Shown here: one piece after another, positions 26,312 through 35,000 of the stretch | How the letters are laid out: the number at the start of each line of letters is the position of its first letter | How positions within the stretch are numbered: position 1 is the stretch's first letter | Source of the DNA: Streptomyces sp. NBC_00154 | GTDB taxonomy: Bacteria; Actinomycetota; Actinomycetes; Streptomycetales; Streptomycetaceae | Length of the DNA: 64,000 nucleotides | Assembly (NCBI RefSeq): GCF_026342835.1 | Contig: NZ_JAPEMI010000003.1 | Span: forward strand, 1-64,000 | Direction of reading: 5' to 3' | Made by a program: the position numbers and the translations under genes | Notes under the pieces: generated by a model | Databases searched by the model: none | The model's input: the letters and a program-made list of their open reading frames with translations, nothing else | Told to the model about the DNA's origin: nothing

Positions 26312-26896
26312 GTGCCGACGGTGGCTGCGTTGTGTGAGGGGCGGGTTTTGGTGGAGCAATTGCAGGTCGAGGTTGTGCCGCCGGAGCACATCCGTTACCG
26401 GTGTACGCGTCTCCAACGCGTACTGCCTGTTCTACCCCTCCTCCTCATCGTGTGGGGCACGAAGGTCTGGGATTGGATGACCTGGACGCCCGCCGGGTCT
26501 GAGATAGCCGAGTCGTTGGGCATGTGGGTCGCCGCGCTGTTCGTGCTGCACGTCCTCGGGCAGTACCTCGGCGTCACTCTCACGGAGTCGACGGCCATCG
26601 TGCACAGCCTCCGCCGCCGGACCATCCAGTGGTCGAACGTCCAGGCCATCCGCGTCGAACGCGTCCAGGGGACCCAGACCGTTGTGATCTACGAAGCGGG
26701 TGGCCGTCGTACTCGCCTGCGGGCACCGATCACCGGGTTCCTCAACTGGGATCGCGGGTTCGAGGAGAAGTTCCGCACGATCGGTAGGTGGTGGCTGGAT
26801 CACCGCGGCCCGGATTGGGCTCCTGTCCTGCTTCCGGGCGCGCAGTGGAGCAGCCCAGTGGCGCCCGACGGGAACCCTTTCGCCTCTCCCACGTAG
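26312..26896 (+). CDS. Membrane protein with PH-like domain
   Basis: A 194-residue protein with two hydrophobic segments (around VLPVLPLLLIVWG and GMWVAALFVLHVLG) followed by a beta-rich region (LTESTAIVHSLRRRTIQWSNV, then VVIYEAGGRRTRLR). This arrangement fits the bacterial PH-domain membrane proteins common in actinomycetes, whose role is unknown. The start is uncertain: ATG 26312 is used, but GTG codons 20-40 bases later are also possible. Confidence 0.7.
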   Translation: MPTVAALCEGRVLVEQLQVEVVPPEHIRYRCTRLQRVLPVLPLLLIVWGTKVWDWMTWTPAGSEIAESLGMWVAALFVLHVLGQYLGVTLTESTAIVHSLRRRTIQWSNVQAIRVERVQGTQTVVIYEAGGRRTRLRAPITGFLNWDRGFEEKFRTIGRWWLDHRGPDWAPVLLPGAQWSSPVAPDGNPFASPT

Positions 26897-27059
26897 TCGG
26901 CGGCTGGTCCGCACACCTCAGGCGGTGGAGCGCGGGCCGAAGTCATAGCATCGGGCCCCCGGGGAGCCGCCCGTCCTGGCGACCCCGGCGCCTTCGCATG
27001 CCGGGCCGTGTGATCACGGACCGTGCGCCCTGGCGGACTTAGACCCACCGGCAAATGGA

Positions 27060-27983
27060 TCACTTGAGGCGTCGGGTGGTGGGGCGGCCGTCCCAGCGGT
27101 AGCGGCTCGTCGAGCGTCGAATGAGCATGCGGAGCGTGACGAGTGCGGCGGCGAGGTAGAGGTAGAAGTCCACGACATCGCCGCTCCTCTCGGTGCAGCG
27201 CCGCAGCTTGCCGTAGTCGTTCATCCACGAGTGCGTGCGCTCCACCACCCAGCGCTTGCCGGCCTGGATCGGGGCGGGCACGCCCTTGCGGGCGATCTCG
27301 GCCGAGAATCCCAACTCGCCGATCAACACACGTGACTTGGTGCTGTCGTACCCGCGGTCGAGGTTAACGTTGACGGCCTCCGGCATCGCACCGGCCTGCT
27401 CTTTGGCCGCTGCCAGGGTGGGGCCGAGCAGCGGCGAGTCGTGCCGGTTCGCCCCGGCGGACACGATCCCGAGTGGAACCCCGCACGCGTCGGAGGCGAC
27501 CGAGCGCTTCAGTCCCTGCTTGCCCCGGTCGACGGGCGAGCGCCCCGCTTTCTCTCCGCCGCACGGCGCCTTGGTGATGCAGCCGTCGACCGAGATTTCA
27601 TCGAGGTCGAGGCCGATCATGCGGTCGTACGCCTCCAGGGCGATCCGGTGCAGCGCTTGCGAGATCCCCATCTGAGCCCACAGCTTGACGCGGCGTCGGA
27701 TCGTGCGGTCGGAGCATCCGGGCGAGGAGATGCGCTCGTATCCGGAGCCGTGGATCAGCGCTTGGACGACGTGGTCGAAGACGACGCGGTCCGGTATACG
27801 CCGTCGATGGCAGCCGAGCGGATGGTCGGGGTCAAACTCGGCCCGATCGGGCAGCAGGGCCCCTGAACTGGTCCCAGGCGGGTTCAAGCAGGCATGATGG
27901 CAGCGCGGGCACAGTCGTCCTTCGCGGTCACAGAGCGTAGAGAACTCCATGATCACGCGGGCCTGTGCCCGTTCTGCTGCCAC
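27060..27983 (-). CDS. IS5-family transposase
   Basis: A 307-residue reading with a DDE domain of IS5 type. The first Asp is in ISVDGCITKAPCGGEK, the SPVDRGKQGLKRSV block follows, then VNLDRGYDSTK and VVERTHSWMNDYGKL with the catalytic Glu. The N-terminal 11 residues before MEFSTLCDREG may not be translated, so 27950 is an alternative start. I could not find matching inverted repeats, so the element's edges are unknown. The three catalytic positions look intact. Confidence 0.85.
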   Translation of the reverse strand: MAAERAQARVIMEFSTLCDREGRLCPRCHHACLNPPGTSSGALLPDRAEFDPDHPLGCHRRRIPDRVVFDHVVQALIHGSGYERISSPGCSDRTIRRRVKLWAQMGISQALHRIALEAYDRMIGLDLDEISVDGCITKAPCGGEKAGRSPVDRGKQGLKRSVASDACGVPLGIVSAGANRHDSPLLGPTLAAAKEQAGAMPEAVNVNLDRGYDSTKSRVLIGELGFSAEIARKGVPAPIQAGKRWVVERTHSWMNDYGKLRRCTERSGDVVDFYLYLAAALVTLRMLIRRSTSRYRWDGRPTTRRLK

Positions 27984-28549
27984 CCCTCATCGCAACCGTG
28001 CTCCGCCACCTACTGCCGGTCGGTCTTACTGGCCGTGGAACGGCTGGACGATCCGCGCCGCTGCCCCAACCAGCATCCCGAGGCCGCCCGCACCACCATG
28101 TGAGCACGCGGACGCCGGCCCCCGGTCGGCGGTTTCCACCGTCATCATCACCGTCGCCCCCAGGGCCTGGCCTGCCTCCCAGGCCCCAGGCGAACTCATC
28201 CACCTGGCAAACGGGGGAGGTGACCTCCCAGATCTCCCCGAGAAGAACGAACACATCGGCCGGGCTGCGAAGTACGGATCAACGGGCGCCCCTGGCCGGA
28301 TGTCAAGCCGCGAGAGCGGTGGGCGGCACAGGCTCGCAGCACCGTCCGTCGCAGAGGAAGCTCCCGAGGACGTTGACGCGGCGGCGAGCGAGGCGTCATC
28401 CATTCGGCCCGTAGTGATTGCCGTAGGGCGGAGTTGGGGGTGGGCTGTGAGTGCGCCTGGCGATAGTCGCGGGCGCCAAGAGGGCGGGGCGCCCCTGCCG
28501 AACGAACGGGACCAGCCCCCGCCGACCCATACGAGACTTGGAGATCCCC
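27984..28549. other. Mostly unassigned; possible Cys-rich gene fragment
   Basis: A plus-strand frame ending at TGA 28103 reads GLCPFCCHPSSQPCSATYC and RCPNQHPEAARTTM, a Cys/His pattern that looks like a real small protein or its tail. Its start would lie inside the transposase gene on the other strand. The rest (28104-28549) shows nothing beyond the expected promoter of the gene at 28550. Confidence 0.35.
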
Positions 28550-28723
28550 ATGCCTTACCGCAAGGGACAGCACGTGGAGTACCGGGACCAGCAGGACGAG
28601 CTCCAGCGGGGCGAGATCCGCAGCGCCGAGGGCAGCGGGGCGCAGACGCGCTACGCCGTCCAGAACGAGGCGACCATGCGCGAGGACAAGGTCAGCGAGA
28701 ACCAGATCGAGCGGGAGCTGTAG
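28550..28723 (+). CDS. Small DUF2945-like (hypervirulence-associated TUDOR) protein
   Basis: A 57-residue protein beginning MPYRKGQHVEYRDQQDELQRG with a small beta-barrel pattern (RGEIRSAEG, QTRYAVQNEATM). This matches the short DUF2945/TUDOR family, whose cellular role is unknown. It is slightly shorter than usual. The ATG at 28550 follows TTGGAG. A strong terminator begins 17 bp after the stop, so it is a single-gene unit. Confidence 0.8.
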   Translation: MPYRKGQHVEYRDQQDELQRGEIRSAEGSGAQTRYAVQNEATMREDKVSENQIEREL

Positions 28724-28739
28724 TAACCCCCTGCCGACA

Positions 28740-28780
28740 CAGCCCGCCGTTGCACCGAACCAAAGTGCAACGGCGGGCTG
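28740..28780 (+). terminator. Hairpin terminator of the small TUDOR-like gene
   Basis: A 16-bp perfect stem (CAGCCCGCCGTTGCAC at 28740-28755 with 28765-28780) around a 9-base loop. Confidence 0.88.
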
Positions 28781-29024
28781 CTGGATGTCCTGCGACAGCA
28801 AACAGCGAACGTTGAGCAGTGCCACTGTGTCCGTGCTCAGGCCTTCAGGCAGGGTCGCGTCCGCCATCAGTCGTTCGTCCACCAGCCGGGCGGCGGGCCA
28901 TAAAGCGGAAGGACCCCACATCGTCACCGACGGCCGGCCTGTTTCCGTGAGCTATCCCGCCTGCCAGGACCAGCGCCCCCGTGAACTCACCACCCCTGCT
29001 TCCGCGCCTGGCCAAGTGCACTCC

Positions 29025-29156
29025 CCCGGCCTGGCGACGCGTCTGGGCCTCACGCGCACTACGGTGCTCACCACCATCGCGGAGCACCAAGGCTGCGCCA
29101 CCAAGGAATTGGTTGCTCGTGCAGGTATCGCGCCTGCGAGCGCAAGCGAACACGCA
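29025..29156 (+). pseudogene. Winged-helix fragment of an ArsR-type regulator
   Basis: The stretch reads LATRLGLTRTTVLTTIAEHQG followed by CATKELVARAGIAPASASEHA, the helix-turn-helix core of ArsR-like proteins. It is cut off right after the recognition helix and has no proper start. Only this fragment is recognisable. Confidence 0.6.
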
Positions 29157-29427
29157 ATGCCGCCGGACTTCGGCAAGATACCCGAGTATTTCGAGACCGC
29201 GGAAACGAGGTGCTGAACTCCGTGCCATCCCTAATCGTTGTCACCGGACCCTACGGATCCGGCAAGACCACCCTTGCCCACCGACTCGCCCGGCGCATCG
29301 GGTGCCCGGCGATCTGCCGCGACGAGATTAACGAGTAGCCGCACGATAATGACGCGATCTTGATCGTGTAGGAGCCCCGCGACTTGAGTGCTGGTATTTG
29401 GCGATGCTGGCCTGACAGGATCGGCTC

Positions 29428-29967
29428 GTGATCAAAACCTCGGTGACTATGCGCGAGCTCGTTGTCGGTGACTGCCACGCTGTACATGCCTTCGCCAGCC
29501 TGCCGGAGGCTTGCCGCTACCAGGCGTGGGGGCCGAACACCGAGGAACAGACGCGGGACTTCGTCCAAGGCGCGGTGGATGCCCGGTTGCAGTCCCCGCA
29601 GACGAGATTCGTGTATGCAGCCTGCCTCGACGGTGAACTCGTCGGTATCGGCGAGCTGAAGGTCCGTAGCCTGGCCCACCGCCAGGGCGAGATCTCCTAT
29701 CTCGTCCATCCTCGGGTGTGGGGTCGAGGCGTGGGCACAGCCATCGGCGGGGAACTTCTCGGCAGAGGGTTTGGGCTGATAGGACTGCACCGGATCTACG
29801 CGACCTGCGATCCTCGCAACGTCGCATCGGCCCGGGTGCTGGGCAAGCTCGGCATGACCCACGAGGGCCGACACCGGCACACCGCGCGGATCCGGGACGG
29901 CTGGCGTGACTCCGAAGTCTTCAGCATCCTCGACCAGGAATGGGCGCACCGGCCCGGGCCCGAGTGA
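29428..29967 (+). CDS. GNAT acetyltransferase, passenger gene of the element
   Basis: A 179-residue RimJ/RimL-like acetyltransferase starting at GTG 29428 (IKTSVTMRELVVGD). The acetyl-CoA loop is YLVHPRVWGRGVGTAIGGEL at about residues 92-111, followed by NVASARVLGKLGMTHEGRHR and a C-terminal SILDQEW. It lies 79 bp inside the left inverted repeat and 76 bp before the transposase start, so it moves with the element. Proteins of this group acetylate ribosomal N-termini, amino acids or antibiotics. Resistance is a reasonable guess for a passenger gene but is not shown by the sequence. Confidence 0.9.
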   Translation: MIKTSVTMRELVVGDCHAVHAFASLPEACRYQAWGPNTEEQTRDFVQGAVDARLQSPQTRFVYAACLDGELVGIGELKVRSLAHRQGEISYLVHPRVWGRGVGTAIGGELLGRGFGLIGLHRIYATCDPRNVASARVLGKLGMTHEGRHRHTARIRDGWRDSEVFSILDQEWAHRPGPE

Positions 29968-30043
29968 TCGGGGTATCGGCGGTCAGGCTCCGGCAGCCGC
30001 CCTGGTGCCGGAAGGCGAAGAGCCGCGCGGGATCATCTGGAGT

Positions 30044-31021
30044 GTGAAGTCAAGTTGGGCCCGCGCGGCCTGCTCTGATTCTGCCCTGTGCGGGATCTCG
30101 AAGGAACACCTGGGTGGACTGATCACCGAGTTGGCCGGGCCGTGGACCGCAGCCCGAGACTCTGAGCTGGCCAAACGGCGTGGCCATGGCCGATTGCGGG
30201 CGGCTGGGGCTGGGCCGGATCACCAGTTGGTCTTCGTGGACCGGGTGCTAGTGACCTTGGTGGTGTTGCGCTGGGCGCTGTCACACAGGGTGCTCGCGGC
30301 GCTGTTCGGAGTTTCGCCCTCCACGATCGACCGGGCGGTCGGCGAGGTGCGCCCGCTGCTGGCCGCTCGCGGCTTCGCGGTGCCGGATCGGCCCGGGATC
30401 AGGCTCAGGACCCTCGCGGACGTGTTCGCCTATGCCCAGGCCGAGGGGATCATGCTGCGGATCGACGGTACCGAGGTGCAGGTACGTCGCCCGAAGGCGG
30501 GGCGGCCGGGCCGTAAGGCGTTCGTGTCGGGCAAGAAGAAGCAGAACACCGAGAAGGCCACGATGATCAGCGACGAGCAGGGCCGGGAGCTGTGGCTCGG
30601 GGCGATCCGCCCGGGCCGGATGCACGATGCCACCGCAGTACGCACCGAGGGCATCGAGGAGCAGCTGCGGCTGCACCCGAACGTGAAAGCCGAAGTCGAT
30701 TCCGGCTATGCCGGCCTGGCCCGCGACTTCCCCGGCCAGGTCAGCGCCCCGCCGAAGAAACCAGCGGCGGACGCCGGGCCGTCCGAGCGCAACTTCTACG
30801 ACCACGCGCGCCGCTGCCAATCCCAACGGCGGATCATGGTCGAGCACGCCAACGCAGAGGTCAAGCAGTGGCGGTCGCTGCAACGCTGGACCGGCGAGCG
30901 CGACGACCTGCCCGAGGCCATCGCCGCAATCGGCGCCCTGGTCTCCGACCGCAGCGCAAAGCGCCCAACCCGCAGCAGGCCGAGCACGGAACTCGACCTC
31001 GTCCGCGCGACGGCCTACTGA
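30044..31021 (+). CDS. IS5-family transposase (DDE_Tnp_4 type)
   Basis: A 325-residue reading starting at GTG 30044. It has an N-terminal helix-turn-helix (SHRVLAALFGVSPSTIDRAV), then a DDE domain: the first Asp is in LRIDGTEVQV, the second in EVDSGYAGLA, and the Glu in MVEHANAEVKQW. This is the IS1031-like branch of IS5, which duplicates TNA targets. That agrees with the TAA duplication seen here. No internal stop or shift is present, so it may be active. Confidence 0.88.
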   Translation: MKSSWARAACSDSALCGISKEHLGGLITELAGPWTAARDSELAKRRGHGRLRAAGAGPDHQLVFVDRVLVTLVVLRWALSHRVLAALFGVSPSTIDRAVGEVRPLLAARGFAVPDRPGIRLRTLADVFAYAQAEGIMLRIDGTEVQVRRPKAGRPGRKAFVSGKKKQNTEKATMISDEQGRELWLGAIRPGRMHDATAVRTEGIEEQLRLHPNVKAEVDSGYAGLARDFPGQVSAPPKKPAADAGPSERNFYDHARRCQSQRRIMVEHANAEVKQWRSLQRWTGERDDLPEAIAAIGALVSDRSAKRPTRSRPSTELDLVRATAY

Positions 31022-31508
31022 TCCACTCCCAAGCCGAACCGCCAGGCCAGCACGTCCCAAGCCCTATCGTGCGGCTACTCGTAAGGAGGGCATGGCCTTC
31101 TCCCTGCCCGGCTACCGGCCCGCCCCGGGCGACACGCTCAACCAGCAGACCTTCACGGTCTTCCGCGATGTCTTGCGCGTGTTGCTGGATGCCGGCGCGA
31201 CCACGGTCGCCGAAGCGGCGTTCCAGGGACCTGCCTGGCACCGCCTGCTCGAGGAGATTGGGTCGGCGCCCAACGCGCGGATCATCGAGTGCCATGTCGA
31301 CCCCGAGACCGCCCACGCCCGCAGGAGCGAACGGGACGCGAGCAACGAGGTGCGACAGGCCTCCCACTCCGCCCCTAACCCCGTTTTCACGGTGGCTGAC
31401 TGGCGAGGCATCACCCTCGACCTGCCCACGCTTCGCGTCGACACCACGGACGGGTACGAGCCCGGCCTGGACGAGATCATCGATTTCTGCAAAGCGGAAC
31501 AGGCCTGA

Positions 31509-31903
31509 GAGCGCCGCGATTCCGCCTCATCGAGACCAACATCGAGCGGAACGGTCGCGGAGTACAAGGCCCGCCAGGCCTGGAACGACTCGGAGACCCC
31601 ATGGCGGTACCACCACCGCGGTAGCGTTTCCGGAACGCCGATTCACGCCCGAAGGAGCCGGTCAGCAGCAACGTGTTCGCCCCATCGATCCAGCAGTCGG
31701 TGGCCGGACCGAAGGGCAGTCTGGCGGATTCGCCCGCGGGCAGACAGACGTCGCTGGCCCAGCTGGCTCGTTTGAATGGCTTGCCCGTTCGTTCTCGACA
31801 GACTTGAAGAAGCTCACGAGGTCATGGGCGCCCGTTCCGGCCGCCCACTACTTGAGCCTGCAGGGCCACAGACGGGTTCTGACGTTGTCGAGAAGATGGC
31901 GGG
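31509..31903. other. No intact gene
   Basis: A plus-strand stretch around 31785-31860 reads FVLDRLEEAHEVMGARSGRP, similar in style to the end of a zinc alcohol dehydrogenase, but too short to assign. Nothing else is recognised. Confidence 0.35.
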
Positions 31904-33295
31904 TCAGGCGGCAACTCCGAGTTCCTTGCGGCTCCGGTGGATGAACTCGCGGACGGTCGGCTCGCGCCGCCAAGGAGCGAGGGCCGCGTTGAACTCGCTG
32001 ACGTAGTCCTTGGCCCGGGAGGACTTGACCCGGGCGAGGATGTCCACGCTGCGGTTGCCCAGCTCCAGGCCGCGATCCAGATCCTTGGCCTGGAGCTGGG
32101 CGGTTCCGACGATGGCGAGCCGCATGCCGACAGAGCGGGTGAACACTCCGGGCAGCATTGCGGCGGCCTGGTGGTTCCAGGTCAGGGCCATCTTGGGGTT
32201 CTTCAGGTCTCGGAAGATCTCGGCAGCGTCCGCCGAGAGGCGGGCGTGGTGATAGAAGTCGATCCACGCGGGTTCGTCGCCGCTGTCGTCCTTCGCCCGG
32301 CCGAGGAGGTCTTCGGAGGCTTTCAGGGCCCGGGAGGCAGCCCGGGGGTCGCTTTCGCGGGCGTGAGCGCGGGCCTCGATGAGCTTGGTGAACGCCAGTA
32401 CGCGGGGCACGGCCTGGCCCTTGGCCCGCTCGAAGGCGCCCTGGGCCATGTCCACGGCCTCCGAGGCGAAGCCTCGCATGAGGGACTGCATGGCCATGGT
32501 GGTGAGCACATAGCAGCCGAGCTGCATGTCGCCGCCGGCACGGGCAAGGCGGAGGGCCTGGATGAAGTGCCGTTGAGCCAGTTCGTGCTCGCCGACGTCG
32601 AACGCCGTCCATCCCGCAAGCCGGGATAGCTCGGCGGTCACCGAGAAGAGTTCACGGCCGATCTCGTCGGAGAAGCTGCCTTGCAGCAGGGGACCGGCCC
32701 GGTGGTCGAGGCAGTCGGTGACGGAGTTGGCCTTCCAGTTCCCGCCGCCGTATTTGGAGTCCCAGCGGCGGGCGTCGTCGGCGGCTTCACGCAGTTCGTC
32801 GAGGTCGGCCCGTCCGACCTGCTGGCCGCCGGCGTGGTCGGCGGTCTCGTCGGCGGGGGTGACGAGCCATCTGGTGACGGGGGTGGTGAAGGCAGAGGCG
32901 GCGAAGCCGGATCCGGCCAGGAAGTCGCGGTGGTTCACGGTGCTCCAGAACGAAGTGGCGACGCGGACGGCATCGGCGGGGTCTCGCGGGAAATCCAACC
33001 CCACAGAGGCGTCTGTTGTCTCCGCCTCACCCATCCCGATCTCGCTCAGGTTGACCGGCCGGCCGAGCCTTTCGCTGATGGCCTGCGCCAACAGCTTAGG
33101 GACCGGCCATTTCGGTGTCATCCCGCGGCGGCACCAGTTCGCCACGGATGTGTGTGAGTAGTCGGTCCCTATCCCGGCGAGGTGGGCAAGCTGGTTGACG
33201 CGCACGGCCAGCGCTTTGTGGCTCGCGCCGCTGGCTTCGATGAGCTGGGCCAGGTCTGTGTTGGGCGGACGGGTCCGGCGCTTGGTCGATGCCAC
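31904..33295 (-). CDS. Streptomyces-type regulator with N-terminal helix-turn-helix and TPR-like repeats
   Basis: A 463-residue protein starting at GTG 33295. Residues about 12-85 form a modified XRE-like DNA-binding region (HTSVANWCRRGMTPKWPVPK, then EIGMGE). From about 150 on it is a helical repeat domain of TPR type (AELSRLAGWTAFDVGEHELA, RHFIQALRLARAGGD, AFTKLIEARAHARE). Many such proteins in Streptomyces affect development or antibiotic production. The specific target is unknown. It is divergent from the UDP-glucose dehydrogenase gene with a 365-bp gap between. Confidence 0.85.
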   Translation of the reverse strand: MASTKRRTRPPNTDLAQLIEASGASHKALAVRVNQLAHLAGIGTDYSHTSVANWCRRGMTPKWPVPKLLAQAISERLGRPVNLSEIGMGEAETTDASVGLDFPRDPADAVRVATSFWSTVNHRDFLAGSGFAASAFTTPVTRWLVTPADETADHAGGQQVGRADLDELREAADDARRWDSKYGGGNWKANSVTDCLDHRAGPLLQGSFSDEIGRELFSVTAELSRLAGWTAFDVGEHELAQRHFIQALRLARAGGDMQLGCYVLTTMAMQSLMRGFASEAVDMAQGAFERAKGQAVPRVLAFTKLIEARAHARESDPRAASRALKASEDLLGRAKDDSGDEPAWIDFYHHARLSADAAEIFRDLKNPKMALTWNHQAAAMLPGVFTRSVGMRLAIVGTAQLQAKDLDRGLELGNRSVDILARVKSSRAKDYVSEFNAALAPWRREPTVREFIHRSRKELGVAA

Positions 33296-33660
33296 GGCCT
33301 TCTCCCTTTACCGGTGACCGGGCCACACACGACTCGAACGAGTGGCTGAGCACGAATGTCTGTACTTGGTGGCGAACGAGATTCGTACTCGGCTGGGGAC
33401 GAAGAGTCGTGCATGTCCCGTGGATCACTGACGATATTCCTCCTGGCCCGGCCGTGAACCGTGTTTGCGAGTTGTGAGCCCCCCTGCGAGCCCTCCCCCC
33501 GGTCTTCGCGGGCGGCTGTGATGAGAGCCCGCACGATCCCGGCATTCATCAGGGACGGGATCAACCGCTACCCGTTCACCCGGCCTGCCTGAGCACCCCG
33601 CGCTTCCGGGCGGGGCAGAGGTGAGACGTCGGCAGCCCCATCTCGCAAAGGAACCCCGTC
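33296..33660. other. Divergent intergenic region
   Basis: It should hold the promoters of the regulator (minus) and of the dehydrogenase gene (plus). Hydrophilic open frames here lack family features. No operator was recognised. Confidence 0.35.
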
Positions 33661-34980
33661 ATGAAGCTCACCGTCGTCGGCTGCGGCTACCTCGGCGCCA
33701 CCCATGCGGCCTCCATGGCCGAACTCGGCCACGAGGTCCTCGGCATGGACTCCGACATGGACAAGGTCGCCGCCCTCAACTCCGGCAAAGCCCCCTTCCA
33801 CGAGCGTGACCTCGACGAGATGCTCGCCCGCCACACCGCCTCGGGGCGCCTGAAGTTCACCGCCTCCTACACCGAGGCCGCCGCCTTCGCCGACCTGCAC
33901 TTCATCGCAGTGGGCACCCCGCAGCTGCCCGGCGAGCACGCCTACGACCTCAGTCACCTGTTCTCCGCTGTCCGCCAGCTGGTACCCCACCTGAAAGGCC
34001 CGGCCGTGGTCGCGGTCAAGTCGACCGTCCCGGTCGGCACCGCACCCCGCGTCCGCGACCTGCTGAACGAGTTCGCACCCGCCGGGGACGCCATCGAGGT
34101 CGCCTGGAACCCGGAGTTCCTGCGCGAGTCGTCCGCCATCGAGGACACCCTCCGCCCCGACCGGCTCGTCCTCGGCTTCGAGACCGAGTTCTCCTGGGCC
34201 GAGACCATCTTGCGGCAGTGCTTCGAGAAAATCATCGAAGCGGGGACGCCTACGATCGTCACCGACTGGGCCACCGCCGAACTCGCCAAGGCATCCGCGA
34301 ACGCCTTCCTCGCCACGAAGATCTCCTTCATCAACGCCATCGCCGAGGTCTGCGAGGCCTCCGGCGCCGACGTCACCCGGCTCGCCGACATCCTCGGCCA
34401 CGACGTCCGCATCGGACGGCGCGGCATGCAACCCGGCCTCGGCTTCGGCGGCGGCTGCCTCCCGAAAGACATCCGCGGTTTCATGGCCCGCGCCGACGAG
34501 CTAGGCGTCGACCAGGCCCTGACAATCCTCCGAGAGGTCGACGCGATCAACAACCGGCGCCGCGAGCGCATGATCGACCTCGCCCGCGAACAACTGGACG
34601 ACAACCTCACCGGCAAGCGGATCACCATCTGGGGCGCCGCCTTCAAGCCGAACACCGACGACATCCGTGACTCGCCCGCCCTCGCCGTCGCACAAAAGCT
34701 CCACGAACTCGGCGCCACGGTCACCGTCACCGACCCCCAGGCCATCGACAACGCGCGCAAAACCCACCCCGAACTCGACTACATCGACGACCCCAGCGCC
34801 GCAGTCCAGAATGCCGACCTGCTGCTGCATCTGACCGAGTGGCCGCAGTTCTCCCACATCGACCCGCACCCGCTTGCCGCCCGCGCCGGAACCCCCAGGG
34901 TCATCGACGGCCGCGGCACCCTCAACGCCGAGACCTGGCGCCAGGCGGGCTGGACCGTCCGCGCCCTCGGACGCCCCTGA
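33661..34980 (+). CDS. ugd: UDP-glucose 6-dehydrogenase
   Basis: A 439-residue nucleotide-sugar dehydrogenase with the NAD loop GCGYLGATHA at the N-terminus. The VAVKSTVPVGT and WNPEFLRESSAIEDTLRPDR blocks follow, then the catalytic Cys266 in GFGGGCLPKD, and the C-terminal GAAFKPNTDDIRDSP. It oxidises UDP-glucose twice to UDP-glucuronate for cell-surface glycans or glycosylated products. GDP-mannose dehydrogenase is a close alternative, but the motifs fit the UDP-glucose type better. No other sugar gene adjoins it. An IS1380 element starts 20 bp after its stop codon, so a downstream operon partner may have been cut off. Confidence 0.9.
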   Translation: MKLTVVGCGYLGATHAASMAELGHEVLGMDSDMDKVAALNSGKAPFHERDLDEMLARHTASGRLKFTASYTEAAAFADLHFIAVGTPQLPGEHAYDLSHLFSAVRQLVPHLKGPAVVAVKSTVPVGTAPRVRDLLNEFAPAGDAIEVAWNPEFLRESSAIEDTLRPDRLVLGFETEFSWAETILRQCFEKIIEAGTPTIVTDWATAELAKASANAFLATKISFINAIAEVCEASGADVTRLADILGHDVRIGRRGMQPGLGFGGGCLPKDIRGFMARADELGVDQALTILREVDAINNRRRERMIDLAREQLDDNLTGKRITIWGAAFKPNTDDIRDSPALAVAQKLHELGATVTVTDPQAIDNARKTHPELDYIDDPSAAVQNADLLLHLTEWPQFSHIDPHPLAARAGTPRVIDGRGTLNAETWRQAGWTVRALGRP

Positions 34981-35000
34981 GGCCCTCACCGCCTGCTAAG

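Larger units (their letters stand above)
29332..31081 (+). mobile_element. IS5-family element with a GNAT passenger gene, TAA duplication
   Basis: A 1750-bp element. Its ends are perfect inverted repeats (CGAGTAGCCGCACGATA at 29332-29348, complement at 31065-31081), flanked by TAA (29329-29331 and 31082-31084). The precise repair of the kinase gene on removal proves both edges. Between the repeats lie a GNAT gene and a transposase gene in the same direction. The extra 0.6-0.7 kb compared with ordinary IS5 members is the passenger gene. Confidence 0.9.
29222..31508 (+). pseudogene. P-loop ATP-binding kinase-like gene, split by the GNAT-carrying element
   Basis: The 5' part starts at GTG 29222 with LIVVTGPYGSGKTTLAHRLA (Walker A) and CRDEI, then runs into TAG at 29336-29338 inside the inserted element. 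The 3' part resumes at 31083 with KEGMAFSLPGYRPAPGD and ends at TGA 31508. Removing 29332-31081 and one TAA copy joins GAG-ATT-AAG-GAG in frame, restoring about 178 residues of an AAA/zeta-like small kinase fold. The family phosphorylates small molecules or nucleotides. Substrate unknown. As it stands it cannot be made in full, though the 3' half from ATG 31092 is an open frame. Confidence 0.88.

Noticed and set aside
27060..31081. Composite transposon formed by the IS5-type copies at 27060 and 30044
   Set aside because: The two transposases belong to different IS5 branches, and the TAA duplication and repeats bound only 29332-31081.
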